A stretch of 64,000 nucleotides of DNA from Acidobacteriota bacterium (GTDB lineage Bacteria; Acidobacteriota; Blastocatellia; Pyrinomonadales; Pyrinomonadaceae), in the NCBI GenBank assembly GCA_016715115.1, contig JADKBM010000004.1:62001-126000 (forward strand), read 5' to 3'. Below the pieces are notes generated by a model that saw only the letters and a program-made list of their open reading frames with translations, was not told the DNA's origin and made no database searches. Positions 47,087 through 55,037 of the stretch are shown here, piece after piece; the stretch's first letter is position 1, and each line of letters opens with the position of its first letter. A program made the position numbers and the translations under genes.

Positions 47087-47479
47087 TCACTGCTCCGGAT
47101 CCTTGGCAAAAAAGAAGAAGACAAGCAATACGATCCCGAAGAACCCGTCGTACGCAATACCGAAAAGCGTCAGCGGTTTGGCGTGGCCGTTCAAAGCGAG
47201 ATGGAGAAACGATGCCGCGACGATCAGTTTTCCGATCCCGCCGATCAGCGCGATGATCCGGTAGCGAAACGGTTCTTTCGCGAGATACCAGTACGCGACC
47301 CCGAGAAGCAAGACAAACACCCAGAAGTTGTAATGGTAAAAACGCAGGAGCGGGTTTATCTCAACCTCGCCGTACGCCAGACCGATGTGGGTTTGAATCG
47401 AGGCGATCGCCGCCACGGCCGCGATCACATTTCCAACCGCCGTGATCTTGAAACAGGTTTTGTAGAAGTTAAGATTCAT
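47087..47479 (-). CDS. Small four-helix membrane protein
   Basis: The product has 130 residues with four predicted membrane helices (about 10-28, 49-66, 72-94, 104-123) and no signal peptide. No known family recognised. It is the last gene of a likely operon (MFS transporter, YciI-like protein) and lies 36 bases after the YciI-like stop. ATG 47479 was chosen over an upstream start that would overlap. Confidence 0.6.
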   Translation of the reverse strand: MNLNFYKTCFKITAVGNVIAAVAAIASIQTHIGLAYGEVEINPLLRFYHYNFWVFVLLLGVAYWYLAKEPFRYRIIALIGGIGKLIVAASFLHLALNGHAKPLTLFGIAYDGFFGIVLLVFFFFAKDPEQ

Positions 47480-47514
47480 ATGCTGGCCGGCTACTTTGGC
47501 CGGAATTCCAAACG

Positions 47515-47805
47515 TCAAACCACTCGATTCCACTCGTACATTTTGAACTCGTACAGACCCTCGAAAACAAGCGGGTCGGCCGAGGCAAGCGCGCGCGCCG
47601 CGTCGTCGTCCCCGGCGGCGAGAATGTAGCAGCCGCCGCCAAGATCAGTCGTCTGGTCGACGAACGGTCCGGCGACAACACATTTTCCACGAGCGCCGAG
47701 ATCCTTGAAATAGGCAGTATGCGCTTTCAGGACGCCAAGCGCGAATTCGTCCGAGACTTCGGCCCTTTTCGGGGTTTTGTGAATCGTGAAAAAATAATGC
47801 TTCAT
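47515..47805 (-). CDS. YciI-related small protein
   Basis: The product has 96 residues: FFTIHKTPKRAEV, a helix with AHTAYFKDLGARGKCVVAGPFVDQTTDLGGGCYILAAGDDDAARALASADPLVFEGLYEFKMYEW. The HTAYFKDL, GPF and ADPLVF text is typical of the YCII family, ferredoxin-like fold. Its start overlaps the MFS stop (ATGA), so the two are translationally coupled. It may be an accessory enzyme of the transported compound. Confidence 0.85.
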   Translation of the reverse strand: MKHYFFTIHKTPKRAEVSDEFALGVLKAHTAYFKDLGARGKCVVAGPFVDQTTDLGGGCYILAAGDDDAARALASADPLVFEGLYEFKMYEWNRVV

Positions 47806-49289
47806 ACGGCTGCTGCGTTTCTTACCGACCGCGCCGACCAAATTCCGGCGGCAAGCCCGACCACGAAGCCGGCGATGATCGTCGGCAGGATCAGGCTGAA
47901 ATTCTCGATTCCGGTGACGACCTTCAGGATCTCATTGAAAACCGGTCCGCCGATGACGCCGACAAGCGCCCCGATGACGGGGGCGAAGATCACCGGCAAG
48001 AGCCACATCGGGCGCTTGAATCGGTTGAGGAAGATATTCAGGAGAACGACCATCACGAGGGCGATTCCGACAACGATCGTCACCCCGTAAAACGCGGTCG
48101 TGTAATCGCCGCCGTTGGCGTCGGCGATCTTGCCGGTCAGAAACGTTCCGAGGGCGCCGCCGACGGTTTCAATGACAGTCACCGCGCCGAGGATCTTGCC
48201 GTATTCCTTGAGCCCGAAATAGTCAGCCACCAGGAGTTGCAGCAAGACGAAGGTCCCGCCGTAATTCATCCCGAAAAAGATCGCGAAGAGATAGACGGTC
48301 GTCGAATTGAAATAAAGGAAAAAGAGCGTCGCCAGAAACATCGTGGATGCCGAAATGAGCATTACGCGGTTGCCCGGATAACGATCGGAAAGCCAACCGA
48401 AAAAGAACTTGCCGATAATGCTCAGGAGAAAAAGAAGCGACTGGACGTTGCTCGCCTGCTGCGGCGTGAAGCCGATCTTCGGGCTTTGCAGATAAAGGTT
48501 CAGTTGCTGGCTGACGACAAAAATGGCGTAGAAGATCAGCGCCGCGCAGATCCCGAAGATCCAGAACATCGGCGTCGCGAGCGCCTCGCCGAGGGTCATC
48601 CCGGTCAAACCCGAATGCGAACCGGTTGCTTCGCCGGTTGTATCCGCGGCGGCGCCGTCCGGTGCGCTGCCGACATCCGCCGGACGGTTCTTGACCAGAA
48701 AGATCACCGCCGGGAAAAGGACCGCCCAAATGATCAGGCTGACACAGACCATCGACGTTCGCCAGCCGTACGCCTGAATCAGCGGCGTCGAGATCTGCGG
48801 TATCAGCACGCCGCCGAAACTCGTTCCGGTGAGCACGATCCCGAGCGCCATTCCGCGTTTTTTGTGGAACCATTGCGAGATCAGGACCGTGTTGACAAGA
48901 ACGCCGACGAATCCGAGCGACGTTCCGAGCAGCGCGTGCGCGATGTAAACATAAAGCGGCGATGTCGCCTGCGAATAGATCAACAGCCCCGAACCAAGAA
49001 TGAAGCAGCCAATGATCATCATCGTCTTTGCGTTCAGGCGCTGCAGCAGAAAACCGGCGACGGGCGAGAGGAATCCGGCAAGCAAAAACGTCAGCGCGGG
49101 CGCAAGTCCGTAAACCGATTGGACCTTGTCCTGGCCGACGCTGCCAAGCGCGACGAGATCGGTTTGGACGAATTTGTAATAGACCGGAATACCGCCGATC
49201 GAAAGCCCGTTGCTGACGACGAGGGCAAGCGTCGAGATGGCGACGATCACCCAGCCGTAAAAAAATTTACTTGTGTTTTTTTCGGTCAT
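47802..49289 (-). CDS. MFS transporter, OFA (oxalate/formate antiporter-like) type
   Basis: The product has 495 residues with about twelve membrane helices. VVAISTLALVVSNGLSIGG and GFLSPVAGFLLQRLNAKTMMIIG match the MFS_1 fold, and the general wording is that of the OFA subfamily of monocarboxylate or oxalate/formate antiporters. Between halves lies a small Ala/Gly/Asp-rich loop (DGAAADTTGEATG). It is likely the uptake route for the substrate of the neighbouring hydantoinase locus, by position only. ATG 49289 (MTEKNTSKFFYGW) was chosen. Confidence 0.88.
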   Translation of the reverse strand: MTEKNTSKFFYGWVIVAISTLALVVSNGLSIGGIPVYYKFVQTDLVALGSVGQDKVQSVYGLAPALTFLLAGFLSPVAGFLLQRLNAKTMMIIGCFILGSGLLIYSQATSPLYVYIAHALLGTSLGFVGVLVNTVLISQWFHKKRGMALGIVLTGTSFGGVLIPQISTPLIQAYGWRTSMVCVSLIIWAVLFPAVIFLVKNRPADVGSAPDGAAADTTGEATGSHSGLTGMTLGEALATPMFWIFGICAALIFYAIFVVSQQLNLYLQSPKIGFTPQQASNVQSLLFLLSIIGKFFFGWLSDRYPGNRVMLISASTMFLATLFFLYFNSTTVYLFAIFFGMNYGGTFVLLQLLVADYFGLKEYGKILGAVTVIETVGGALGTFLTGKIADANGGDYTTAFYGVTIVVGIALVMVVLLNIFLNRFKRPMWLLPVIFAPVIGALVGVIGGPVFNEILKVVTGIENFSLILPTIIAGFVVGLAAGIWSARSVRNAAAV

Positions 49290-49425
49290 GTCTTTTTTTT
49301 GCCTCGGCGGCTTTTTCGACCGTGACAAACTTCGCCTTCTTCAGGATCAAGCACAACTCCCGCAAACGATCCACGGTGCGAAGACGACGCAAGACGGCTT
49401 CCTCGGACATATCAATTTGATTCAT
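49267..49425 (-). CDS. Possible small charged protein between NTase and MFS genes
   Basis: A 52-residue frame (MNQIDMSEEAVLRRLRTV...EAKKRHDRKKHK) overlaps the nucleotidyltransferase stop by 14 bases and the MFS start by 23 bases. It is basic and predicted helical. Such a tight overlap with a preceding NTase resembles two-gene toxin-antitoxin or NTase cassettes, but no HEPN motif (RX4-6H) is certain here; the late KRH is not it. It may be a real small protein or a spurious frame. Confidence 0.4.
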   Translation of the reverse strand: MNQIDMSEEAVLRRLRTVDRLRELCLILKKAKFVTVEKAAEAKKRHDRKKHK

Positions 49426-49870
49426 TCTGCAATCTCTCGAGATCAGCCAGATCCTGTGATCTGCCTGCCAGCGTTTTCATTTTGATCAGCCCGTCCCGCG
49501 AAACGATCGAGTATCTGTTTCCCGCCAGATCCATCGTTATCCGACTGTCCCAGACATCGCGAACGTGCGGTGTGACCAGAAGCAAATCGAGCGAAAGAAC
49601 CTCTCCTTCGTCGTCGATCTTTGAGACGCGTCGAATCTCGACAGCGCGTTCCTTGAATGACATATCAAGGCCGCGAATATCAAAGCCCAGCTTCGCGGCA
49701 ACGTCATAACTCTCCTCAAGCGAATCGGCAAGGATCAGAAAATCAATGTCGATTGTTGCCCGCGAAAAGCCGTGTACGGCCATTGCCAGCCCACCGCAAA
49801 GACCATATTCGATGCCGGCCGCGTCAAATGCCTTGGTCAACGCGGTCATTTCGTCAAAAAGCGTAACCAT
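49412..49870 (-). CDS. Nucleotidyltransferase-fold protein
   Basis: The product has 152 residues. GIEYGLCGGLAMAVHGFSRATIDIDFLI carries the GG...DXD core of the nucleotidyltransferase (AbiEii/MNT-like) fold, with Asp-Ile-Asp as the metal pair. RYSIVSRDGLIKMKTLAGRSQDLADLERLQ near the end is typical of this group. Members add NMP to targets or act as antitoxin/abortive-infection parts. It lies 23 bases past the hydantoinase and overlaps a 52-codon frame. Family call good, role open. Confidence 0.8.
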   Translation of the reverse strand: MVTLFDEMTALTKAFDAAGIEYGLCGGLAMAVHGFSRATIDIDFLILADSLEESYDVAAKLGFDIRGLDMSFKERAVEIRRVSKIDDEGEVLSLDLLLVTPHVRDVWDSRITMDLAGNRYSIVSRDGLIKMKTLAGRSQDLADLERLQNESN

Positions 49871-49893
49871 ACTGCCTAAATTACATTAGATTA

Positions 49894-51348
49894 TCATTCG
49901 TGCAAAGCGGTCGGCCGCTTGATGAATTCGCCGCGTTTTTCGTCCGTCACCTTGCCGTTGTCGAACATCACGCGGCCGCGCAGGATCGTTTGGGTCGACC
50001 AGCCTTTGGTCAAAAATCCCTCGAACGGCGTGTGATCCTGGTCCGACAAAAGCTCGTCCGATCGAATCGGTTTTTCGAGGTTCATATCGACGATCGTCAG
50101 GTCGGCGTCGGCGCCGATCGAGATACAGCCCTTGCGCGGAAACAGTCCGAAATTTCGCGCCGGATTGGCCGAGACGAGTTCGGCGATCCGTGAGAGCGAA
50201 ACGCCCCGTTTGTGCGCGCCTTCGCTGAGCAGAATCGGATAGAGGATCGAACTTCCTCCAAATCCCGGAAGTGATTCCCAAACACCCTGGCGTTTGTGTT
50301 CCTCGCCGCAGCAGGCGTGGTCGGAGACGACCGTATCGACGTGTCCGCGCTTGATTCCTTCCCACAGAAATTCGCTGTGTTCGCGCGTCCGGATCGGCGG
50401 ATTGACCTTGCCTTTGAGTCCGATTCCACTGCGGTCGAGTTCTTCGTGATCAAGCGCGAGATGATGAAGCGTCGTCTCGAGCTTGATGTCGTGATTCGGA
50501 TACGCGCGGCGGACATCGATGCCGGCCGAGAGCGCGTCGCGGCTTGAAAGATGCAGCAGATTGATCGGACAGCCGGTCGCATCGGCAAGGATCGCGGCTT
50601 CGTGGACCGAGAGTTTTTCGGTCAGCGGCGGACGGCCTTCGGAGTAAGCTTTCAGACCGGTCAGCCCCTGCTGTTTGACGCGTTCGATGAATACGCGGAT
50701 CAACTCCGGGTTCTCGCAATGCAGACTGAGCGAGATTCGCGCCTTGTCGCGATGCTTCGCGGCGGCGGCGGAAACGCGCGTCATCAGTTCGTACAGATGC
50801 CCGAGATCGTAGTTTTCGGCCATCGTGTAATCGCTGCCCTTGGTCGAATCCGCCGAAAGGGTCAACGCCTTGTAGAACATATAGAACTTGAAGCTTCCGA
50901 CGCCGGCATTCTCGACCAGCCAGTCGACCTCGTCGAGCTGCGCGGCGGCCATCGGCGCGATGTGATAGCAGTAATCGGTATAGAAGTGCCCTTTCGAGAG
51001 TTCGAGGACTTCGGGGAAAATGTCGCGGTAAAACCCGGTCTTGTTGAGGTAGTGATGGCCGGTGCGAAAATAACTGATGACCGTCCCGACGCCGCCGACG
51101 AGCGCCGTGCGCGATTCGCTTTCGGCGTCGATCGAATGCGGACGATAGATCCCGATGTGGTAATGGCTGTCGACAGCGGCCGGGAATACGTATTTGCCCG
51201 TCGCGTCGACGATCTCGTCCGCAAGATTCGCGTCGATCGAATCACTGATCGATGCGATTCGCCCGTCCTTGATACCGATCTCGCATTTAACTTCGCCGTG
51301 AAACGGGAAAACGACCGTTCCGTTCTTAATGATTGAATCGAATCTCAT
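49894..51348 (-). CDS. D-hydantoinase/dihydropyrimidinase-type amidohydrolase
   Basis: The product has 484 residues, the usual hydantoinase length. Metal ligands: H62 and H64 (DSHYH), the carbamylated-lysine segment VGSFKFYMFY, LHCEN, LLHLSS and SDHACCG with the catalytic Asp. It opens a cyclic amide (hydantoin, dihydropyrimidine or allantoin-like) in the cytoplasm. It lies downstream of a GntR regulator and near HyuA and a nitrilase-fold protein, which together fit N-heterocycle breakdown. The exact substrate is unknown. Confidence 0.9.
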   Translation of the reverse strand: MRFDSIIKNGTVVFPFHGEVKCEIGIKDGRIASISDSIDANLADEIVDATGKYVFPAAVDSHYHIGIYRPHSIDAESESRTALVGGVGTVISYFRTGHHYLNKTGFYRDIFPEVLELSKGHFYTDYCYHIAPMAAAQLDEVDWLVENAGVGSFKFYMFYKALTLSADSTKGSDYTMAENYDLGHLYELMTRVSAAAAKHRDKARISLSLHCENPELIRVFIERVKQQGLTGLKAYSEGRPPLTEKLSVHEAAILADATGCPINLLHLSSRDALSAGIDVRRAYPNHDIKLETTLHHLALDHEELDRSGIGLKGKVNPPIRTREHSEFLWEGIKRGHVDTVVSDHACCGEEHKRQGVWESLPGFGGSSILYPILLSEGAHKRGVSLSRIAELVSANPARNFGLFPRKGCISIGADADLTIVDMNLEKPIRSDELLSDQDHTPFEGFLTKGWSTQTILRGRVMFDNGKVTDEKRGEFIKRPTALHE

Positions 51349-51373
51349 AATCTGTTCGGAAGCCCACTGTTTC

Positions 51374-51452
51374 GAGTTCCGCCTTCAGGCGGCGAGTTTT
51401 TGGTTCTGCGTCGACGGATCATTTCGGTGAAGCCGCCTGAAGGCGGAACTCC
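51374..51452. repeat. Paired palindromic units upstream of the hydantoinase gene
   Basis: gagttccgccttcaggcggc (51374-51393) and gccgcctgaaggcggaactc (51432-51451) are inverted copies 38 bases apart. They lie between the hydantoinase start (51348) and the GntR stop (51456). Confidence 0.7.
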
Positions 51453-51455
51453 AAA

Positions 51456-52229
51456 CTACGTTTCCTTCTTCTTGCTGTCCCGGATAAGCTTCACCGAATA
51501 CCCGTAAATATCGCTCCGGTATAGCGTGTGGACATATTCGACCGGCTTGTTCTCGTTCGTGTACACCGTCCGTTCGATCGAGAGCAGTGCGGTACCGACC
51601 CGCACGTCGAGCAATTTTGCGACATACGGGTCAGCGAGTTCGGCGTGGATCTGCTGCATAGCGTTGTCGAGATTTATGCCGAGTTTGGCCTCCATCGTAT
51701 GGAGCAGCGCGCCGCTCGAGAGTTCGGCCATCGTCAGCGCCGAGCCGATGTCTTCCGGCAGATAGTTGATGATCAGTCCGAAGGGCTTGTTATCGTGCAG
51801 GCGAAGCCGCTTCAAGCGATAGATCGGCGTTCCGACCTTGATCTCGAGCAGTTCTGCCTCGTGTTGGTCCGCTTCGACGCGGTTCATCTCGAGGACCTTG
51901 ACCGGCGTGTCCATTCCCATCTCGATCAATTCGTCGAGCGAACCTGTCAGATGGATCGTCCCGGTAAATCGCTTTTTCCGAGACTTACGCGCGGAAATGA
52001 CGGTTCCGCGACCCTGTTTCCGTTCGATCAGGCCGTCATCCGCAAGCGCCTGAAGCGCCTGCCTGACGGTGATGCGCGAAACGCCGTATTCCTCGATCAG
52101 TTCGATCTCGGTCGGCATACGGTCGCCCGGTTCAAACCCGCCGGAGGTGATCTTTTCGCGAAGGACATTTTCCAGTTGGTAATACAGCGGGATCCGCGAA
52201 CTTGCGAAAGTGATTTTTTGTTTAGCCAT
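51456..52229 (-). CDS. GntR family regulator, HutC/UTRA type
   Basis: The product has 257 residues. The N-terminal winged helix has GDRMPTEIELIEEYGVSRITVRQALQALADDGLIERKQGRGTVI, the standard GntR text. The C-terminal part (LLDVRVGTALLSIERTVYTNENKPVEYVHTLYRSD) is a UTRA ligand domain as in HutC, which usually binds small metabolites. It probably controls the hydantoinase-MFS genes just downstream. Its promoter is replaced or flanked by a long heptamer hairpin. Confidence 0.93.
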   Translation of the reverse strand: MAKQKITFASSRIPLYYQLENVLREKITSGGFEPGDRMPTEIELIEEYGVSRITVRQALQALADDGLIERKQGRGTVISARKSRKKRFTGTIHLTGSLDELIEMGMDTPVKVLEMNRVEADQHEAELLEIKVGTPIYRLKRLRLHDNKPFGLIINYLPEDIGSALTMAELSSGALLHTMEAKLGINLDNAMQQIHAELADPYVAKLLDVRVGTALLSIERTVYTNENKPVEYVHTLYRSDIYGYSVKLIRDSKKKET

Positions 52230-52246
52230 TTTGGTTAGTTGTTAAT

Positions 52247-52680
52247 CGGTAGACGGTAGACGCGGTAGACGGTAGACGGTAGACGCCGTAGACGGTAGAC
52301 GGTAGACGGTAGACGGTAGACAGGAGACGGTAGACAGGAGACGGTAGACAGGAGACGGAAGACGGTAGTCAGGAGACAGGAGACAGGAGACGGATTCGGC
52401 CGCGCAAGCAAGTCGTTCACAAATGAGCTGATCCAAATATCGCTGACAACCATAATCACAACCTACCGTCAACGGCCTTCCGTCTACCGTCTACGGCCTT
52501 CCGTCTACCGTCTCCTGTCTACCGACTACCGTCTACCGTCTCCTGTCTACCGCCTACCGTCTACGGCCTACCGTCTACCGTCTACCGTCTACCGTCTACG
52601 GCTTTCTGTCTACGACCTTCCGTCTACCGTCTACTCTCTACCGTCTACCGTCTACGGCATTCCGTATACCGCCGTCTCCT
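52247..52680. repeat. Large facing pair of heptamer arrays (long hairpin)
   Basis: 52247-52397 is made of cggtaga, caggaga and similar 7-base units (about 20 copies with two slips). 52463-52680 holds the reverse-complement units ctaccgt, ctcctgt, ctacggc. A roughly 65-base spacer lies between. The two halves can pair over more than 100 bases. Reading frames inside it are repetitive and not real. Confidence 0.93.
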
Positions 52681-52681
52681 T

Positions 52682-53638
52682 CTAATCGTGCGAATGTTCG
52701 ATCCCGTGCTCGTGCATATGATCGTGAATGTGACTGTGGATGCGATCGCTCTCGGAATCGACGGAGTAATGATCGTCCGGATGTTCGAAGTCGATATGGT
52801 TATGGCCGTGCGTATGCATCCATTTGTTAAGTTCCGGCTTCTGGCGTATCAGTCGCGCCGCGGCGCGATCGGCGTTCTCTTCAGGATTCGAATACGGATT
52901 GTAATGGAAATGGTTGTGCAGTTCGCCGTCGGTGCGCCCGAAACCGAGAATGCCGTGCTCGCTGTAGAACGATCCGTGATTCACATACGCCGGACGCCAG
53001 AAATAGCCGCCCGTCGGCAAATCTCCGAACTGCATCATCCAAGACGTTCCCCAGACGTGGTACGCCTCTTCGGCACAGTCGTGATAGGAGATGTTGTCCT
53101 GCTGGAATCCGGGCGTCATCGTGTACAAAAACGTCATTGCGTGCGTTTTCTCATCGAACCGGAGAAGTTTGAGCAAACAGCCGGAGGCGGTTTGCGGAAA
53201 GAGCGTCGGCACCTGCCAGGGCATTTCGTCATAGGTCGCGAGTTGGATAAGTCCCGAACGTTCCGCTCCGTCCATATCCGCGTCCGATTCGATCACGTGC
53301 GGCTCCGAATCGTTGTACATCACGAGCGCGAAACAGCCTTTCTCGGTCGAAAACGCCGGCAGAGAAACTCCTCGAGGAACGAAAAAGTAGCCGCCCTTGC
53401 GCCAGATCTTGTCGCCGACGGCCATTTCGCCGTCCATTATGAAGATCTCAAGTTCGGAATAGGCGACCGACGGCGGCTGTTTGTAGCCGGCGTCCCACTG
53501 AACGGTCATCGTGCAGGCGCCGGTATCCTCGTCGATCGAGAGCATCTTGTAGTTGTAACCCGAAGGAATTCCTTTCAGTTCCAATCGTTTGAACGCGACT
53601 TCGCGATCGACAAACGGTTCAATGTGTTTTCGTGCCAT
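52682..53638 (-). CDS. Cupin-type protein with a histidine-rich tail
   Basis: The product has 318 residues. Two cupin-like halves (SELEIFIMDGEMAVGDKIWRKGGYFFVPRG and VWGTSWMMQFGDLPTGGYFWRPAY) form a bicupin of the ChrR/DUF4437-like kind. The last 47 residues hold 14 histidines (HTHGHNH, HSHIHDHMHEH), a metal-binding tail. It may be a metal-dependent oxygenase, an isomerase or a metal-storage protein. It lies upstream of the GntR gene across the large hairpin and belongs by direction to the catabolic locus. Fold good, function unknown. Confidence 0.65.
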   Translation of the reverse strand: MARKHIEPFVDREVAFKRLELKGIPSGYNYKMLSIDEDTGACTMTVQWDAGYKQPPSVAYSELEIFIMDGEMAVGDKIWRKGGYFFVPRGVSLPAFSTEKGCFALVMYNDSEPHVIESDADMDGAERSGLIQLATYDEMPWQVPTLFPQTASGCLLKLLRFDEKTHAMTFLYTMTPGFQQDNISYHDCAEEAYHVWGTSWMMQFGDLPTGGYFWRPAYVNHGSFYSEHGILGFGRTDGELHNHFHYNPYSNPEENADRAAARLIRQKPELNKWMHTHGHNHIDFEHPDDHYSVDSESDRIHSHIHDHMHEHGIEHSHD

Positions 53639-53692
53639 AATTTCCTCCCTTTGTATCTGCCTGCTCGGCGTTTGGCTTGAACGATTTCATAC

Positions 53693-53713
53693 GCCGGCTG
53701 AAGCCGGAACTCC
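53693..53713. repeat. Palindromic repeat unit gccggctgaagccggaactc
   Basis: The third member of the palindromic family seen at 47053-47074 and 51374-51452. It lies in the short gap between the cupin and the next gene. Confidence 0.55.
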
Positions 53714-53716
53714 GAA

Positions 53717-53986
53717 CTAATAAACGACCTTATTCTCGCGGTCCGGCTTCGGATAGATCTCATCCGGCTTGATGATCCGCTTGATGTCGGCGTGAACGTT
53801 GAATCCCGTCGTCTGGATACGCTGTTCGAATTCCCGATACCATTGCTCGCGTTGCGGCTCGAGTTCAACATTCATTTCCCGAGCGATCTTCGCGTAGCGG
53901 TCACGCTGTTCGGCCACTTCTTCGGCGAGCCATCTTTCAACGTCCTCGCTGCGTGCAGGCTTTTGCTTAATTATTTTCTTGCTCAT
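53717..53986 (-). CDS. Small hypothetical protein
   Basis: The product has 89 residues, charged and mainly helical in its first two thirds (SEDVERWLAEEVAEQRDRYAKIAREMNVELEP), ending RIIKPDEIYPKPDRENKVVY. No family recognised. ATG 53986 follows an agggggaa ribosome-site-like run. It lies between the cupin and the amidohydrolase on the same strand, so co-function is possible. Confidence 0.6.
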   Translation of the reverse strand: MSKKIIKQKPARSEDVERWLAEEVAEQRDRYAKIAREMNVELEPQREQWYREFEQRIQTTGFNVHADIKRIIKPDEIYPKPDRENKVVY

Positions 53987-54064
53987 ATTTCCCCCTCTTA
54001 TCTTCATTGATTTCCGGGACCGGCGTCTCACCATCCGCTGATCCAGCCAACAAATGCAAAATCA

Positions 54065-54913
54065 TCAGGCCCAATCTTCCAATCCGTATACCCGAACCGC
54101 GTTTTCGACAAGTAACTTCCGCTTCGGACCTTCGCGAAGTTCGAGCTTATCGATCTCGTCGATCGAGCGTTTGAAACCGATCACCGGCCAATCGGTGCCG
54201 AACATCACCTTGTCCTGACCGCGCGAATTGATGAATTTGATCAGCGACTTGTCCCAGTATTTCGGCAGATGCGCGTCGGTTCCGATAAAGACGTTCTTGT
54301 GCTTCCACGCCATCGAGATCATCTCCTCGGTCCAGGGATGACCGATGTGGATGCCGATGATCTTCAATTCCGGAAAATCGATAGCGACGCGGTCGAGCGT
54401 GATCGGCTGCGCGACAGTTTTCAGGAACCACTGCGCCGAATGCCCTACCTGGATCTGGATCGGCACCCCGAGTTCGGCGCACTTTGCGTAGAACGGGTAA
54501 TACATCCGGTCGTCCGGCGGAGCGCCGAACCAATGCGGGTAAAGATGCGCTCCGACGAAACCGAATTCCTTTACCGCAGTCTCGAGTTTTCTCACCCAAG
54601 TCATTATCTGCGAAGGATTTACGCCGATGATCCCCTTGAACTTGCGGGGATGCGCCGCGCATACGTCGGCGATCTGTCGGAACGGTTTTTCAAAGAATAT
54701 GCTCGACCCGACCGGCGCACCCGTCGTCGCGACGAGCAGGCCTTTGTCGATCCCGCCTTCGTCCATCAGCCGCAGTTCTTCGTCGAGCGTGACGCCCTTT
54801 TTCGTCATCTCGAGAATTCCGATCAGATCCCAGAACTGATCAAGCTCCGGCGGATAACAGCCGGTGATCTCCTTCGTCCAGAGATTGACGACGATGTCGA
54901 TTGCTTTCGTCAT
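54065..54913 (-). CDS. Amidohydrolase-2 family metal-dependent hydrolase
   Basis: The product has 282 residues. The AMINO_2 TIM-barrel layout is visible: DIVVNLW near the start, then KGIIGVNPSQI, VGAHLYPHWFGAPP, LKIIGIHIGHPWTEEM, NVFIGTDAHLPKYW and KVMFGTDWPVIGF with the late Asp. Members are decarboxylases (for example of aromatic acids) or hydrolases. It lies among the cupin, small protein and acyl-CoA ligase genes. ATG 54913 was chosen; the 37 codons above it include repeat-like text. Confidence 0.85.
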   Translation of the reverse strand: MTKAIDIVVNLWTKEITGCYPPELDQFWDLIGILEMTKKGVTLDEELRLMDEGGIDKGLLVATTGAPVGSSIFFEKPFRQIADVCAAHPRKFKGIIGVNPSQIMTWVRKLETAVKEFGFVGAHLYPHWFGAPPDDRMYYPFYAKCAELGVPIQIQVGHSAQWFLKTVAQPITLDRVAIDFPELKIIGIHIGHPWTEEMISMAWKHKNVFIGTDAHLPKYWDKSLIKFINSRGQDKVMFGTDWPVIGFKRSIDEIDKLELREGPKRKLLVENAVRVYGLEDWA

Positions 54914-55037
54914 TTGTTGTTTGCCGCAAATTGCGCGGATTTCACGAATCCAAGCTTGCTTTTCGTCGAATTTCGGTAAACGACGACCCACCGCGAACGT
55001 TCCGAATCGAATATGAAGAATCACCTCACGGAACGCG

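Noticed and set aside
52235..52472. Minus-strand frames rich in STVYRLP
   Set aside because: Pure translation of the CGGTAGA array.
52247..52680. Possible CRISPR array
   Set aside because: Units are 7 bases and there are no unique spacers of regular length; no cas gene nearby.
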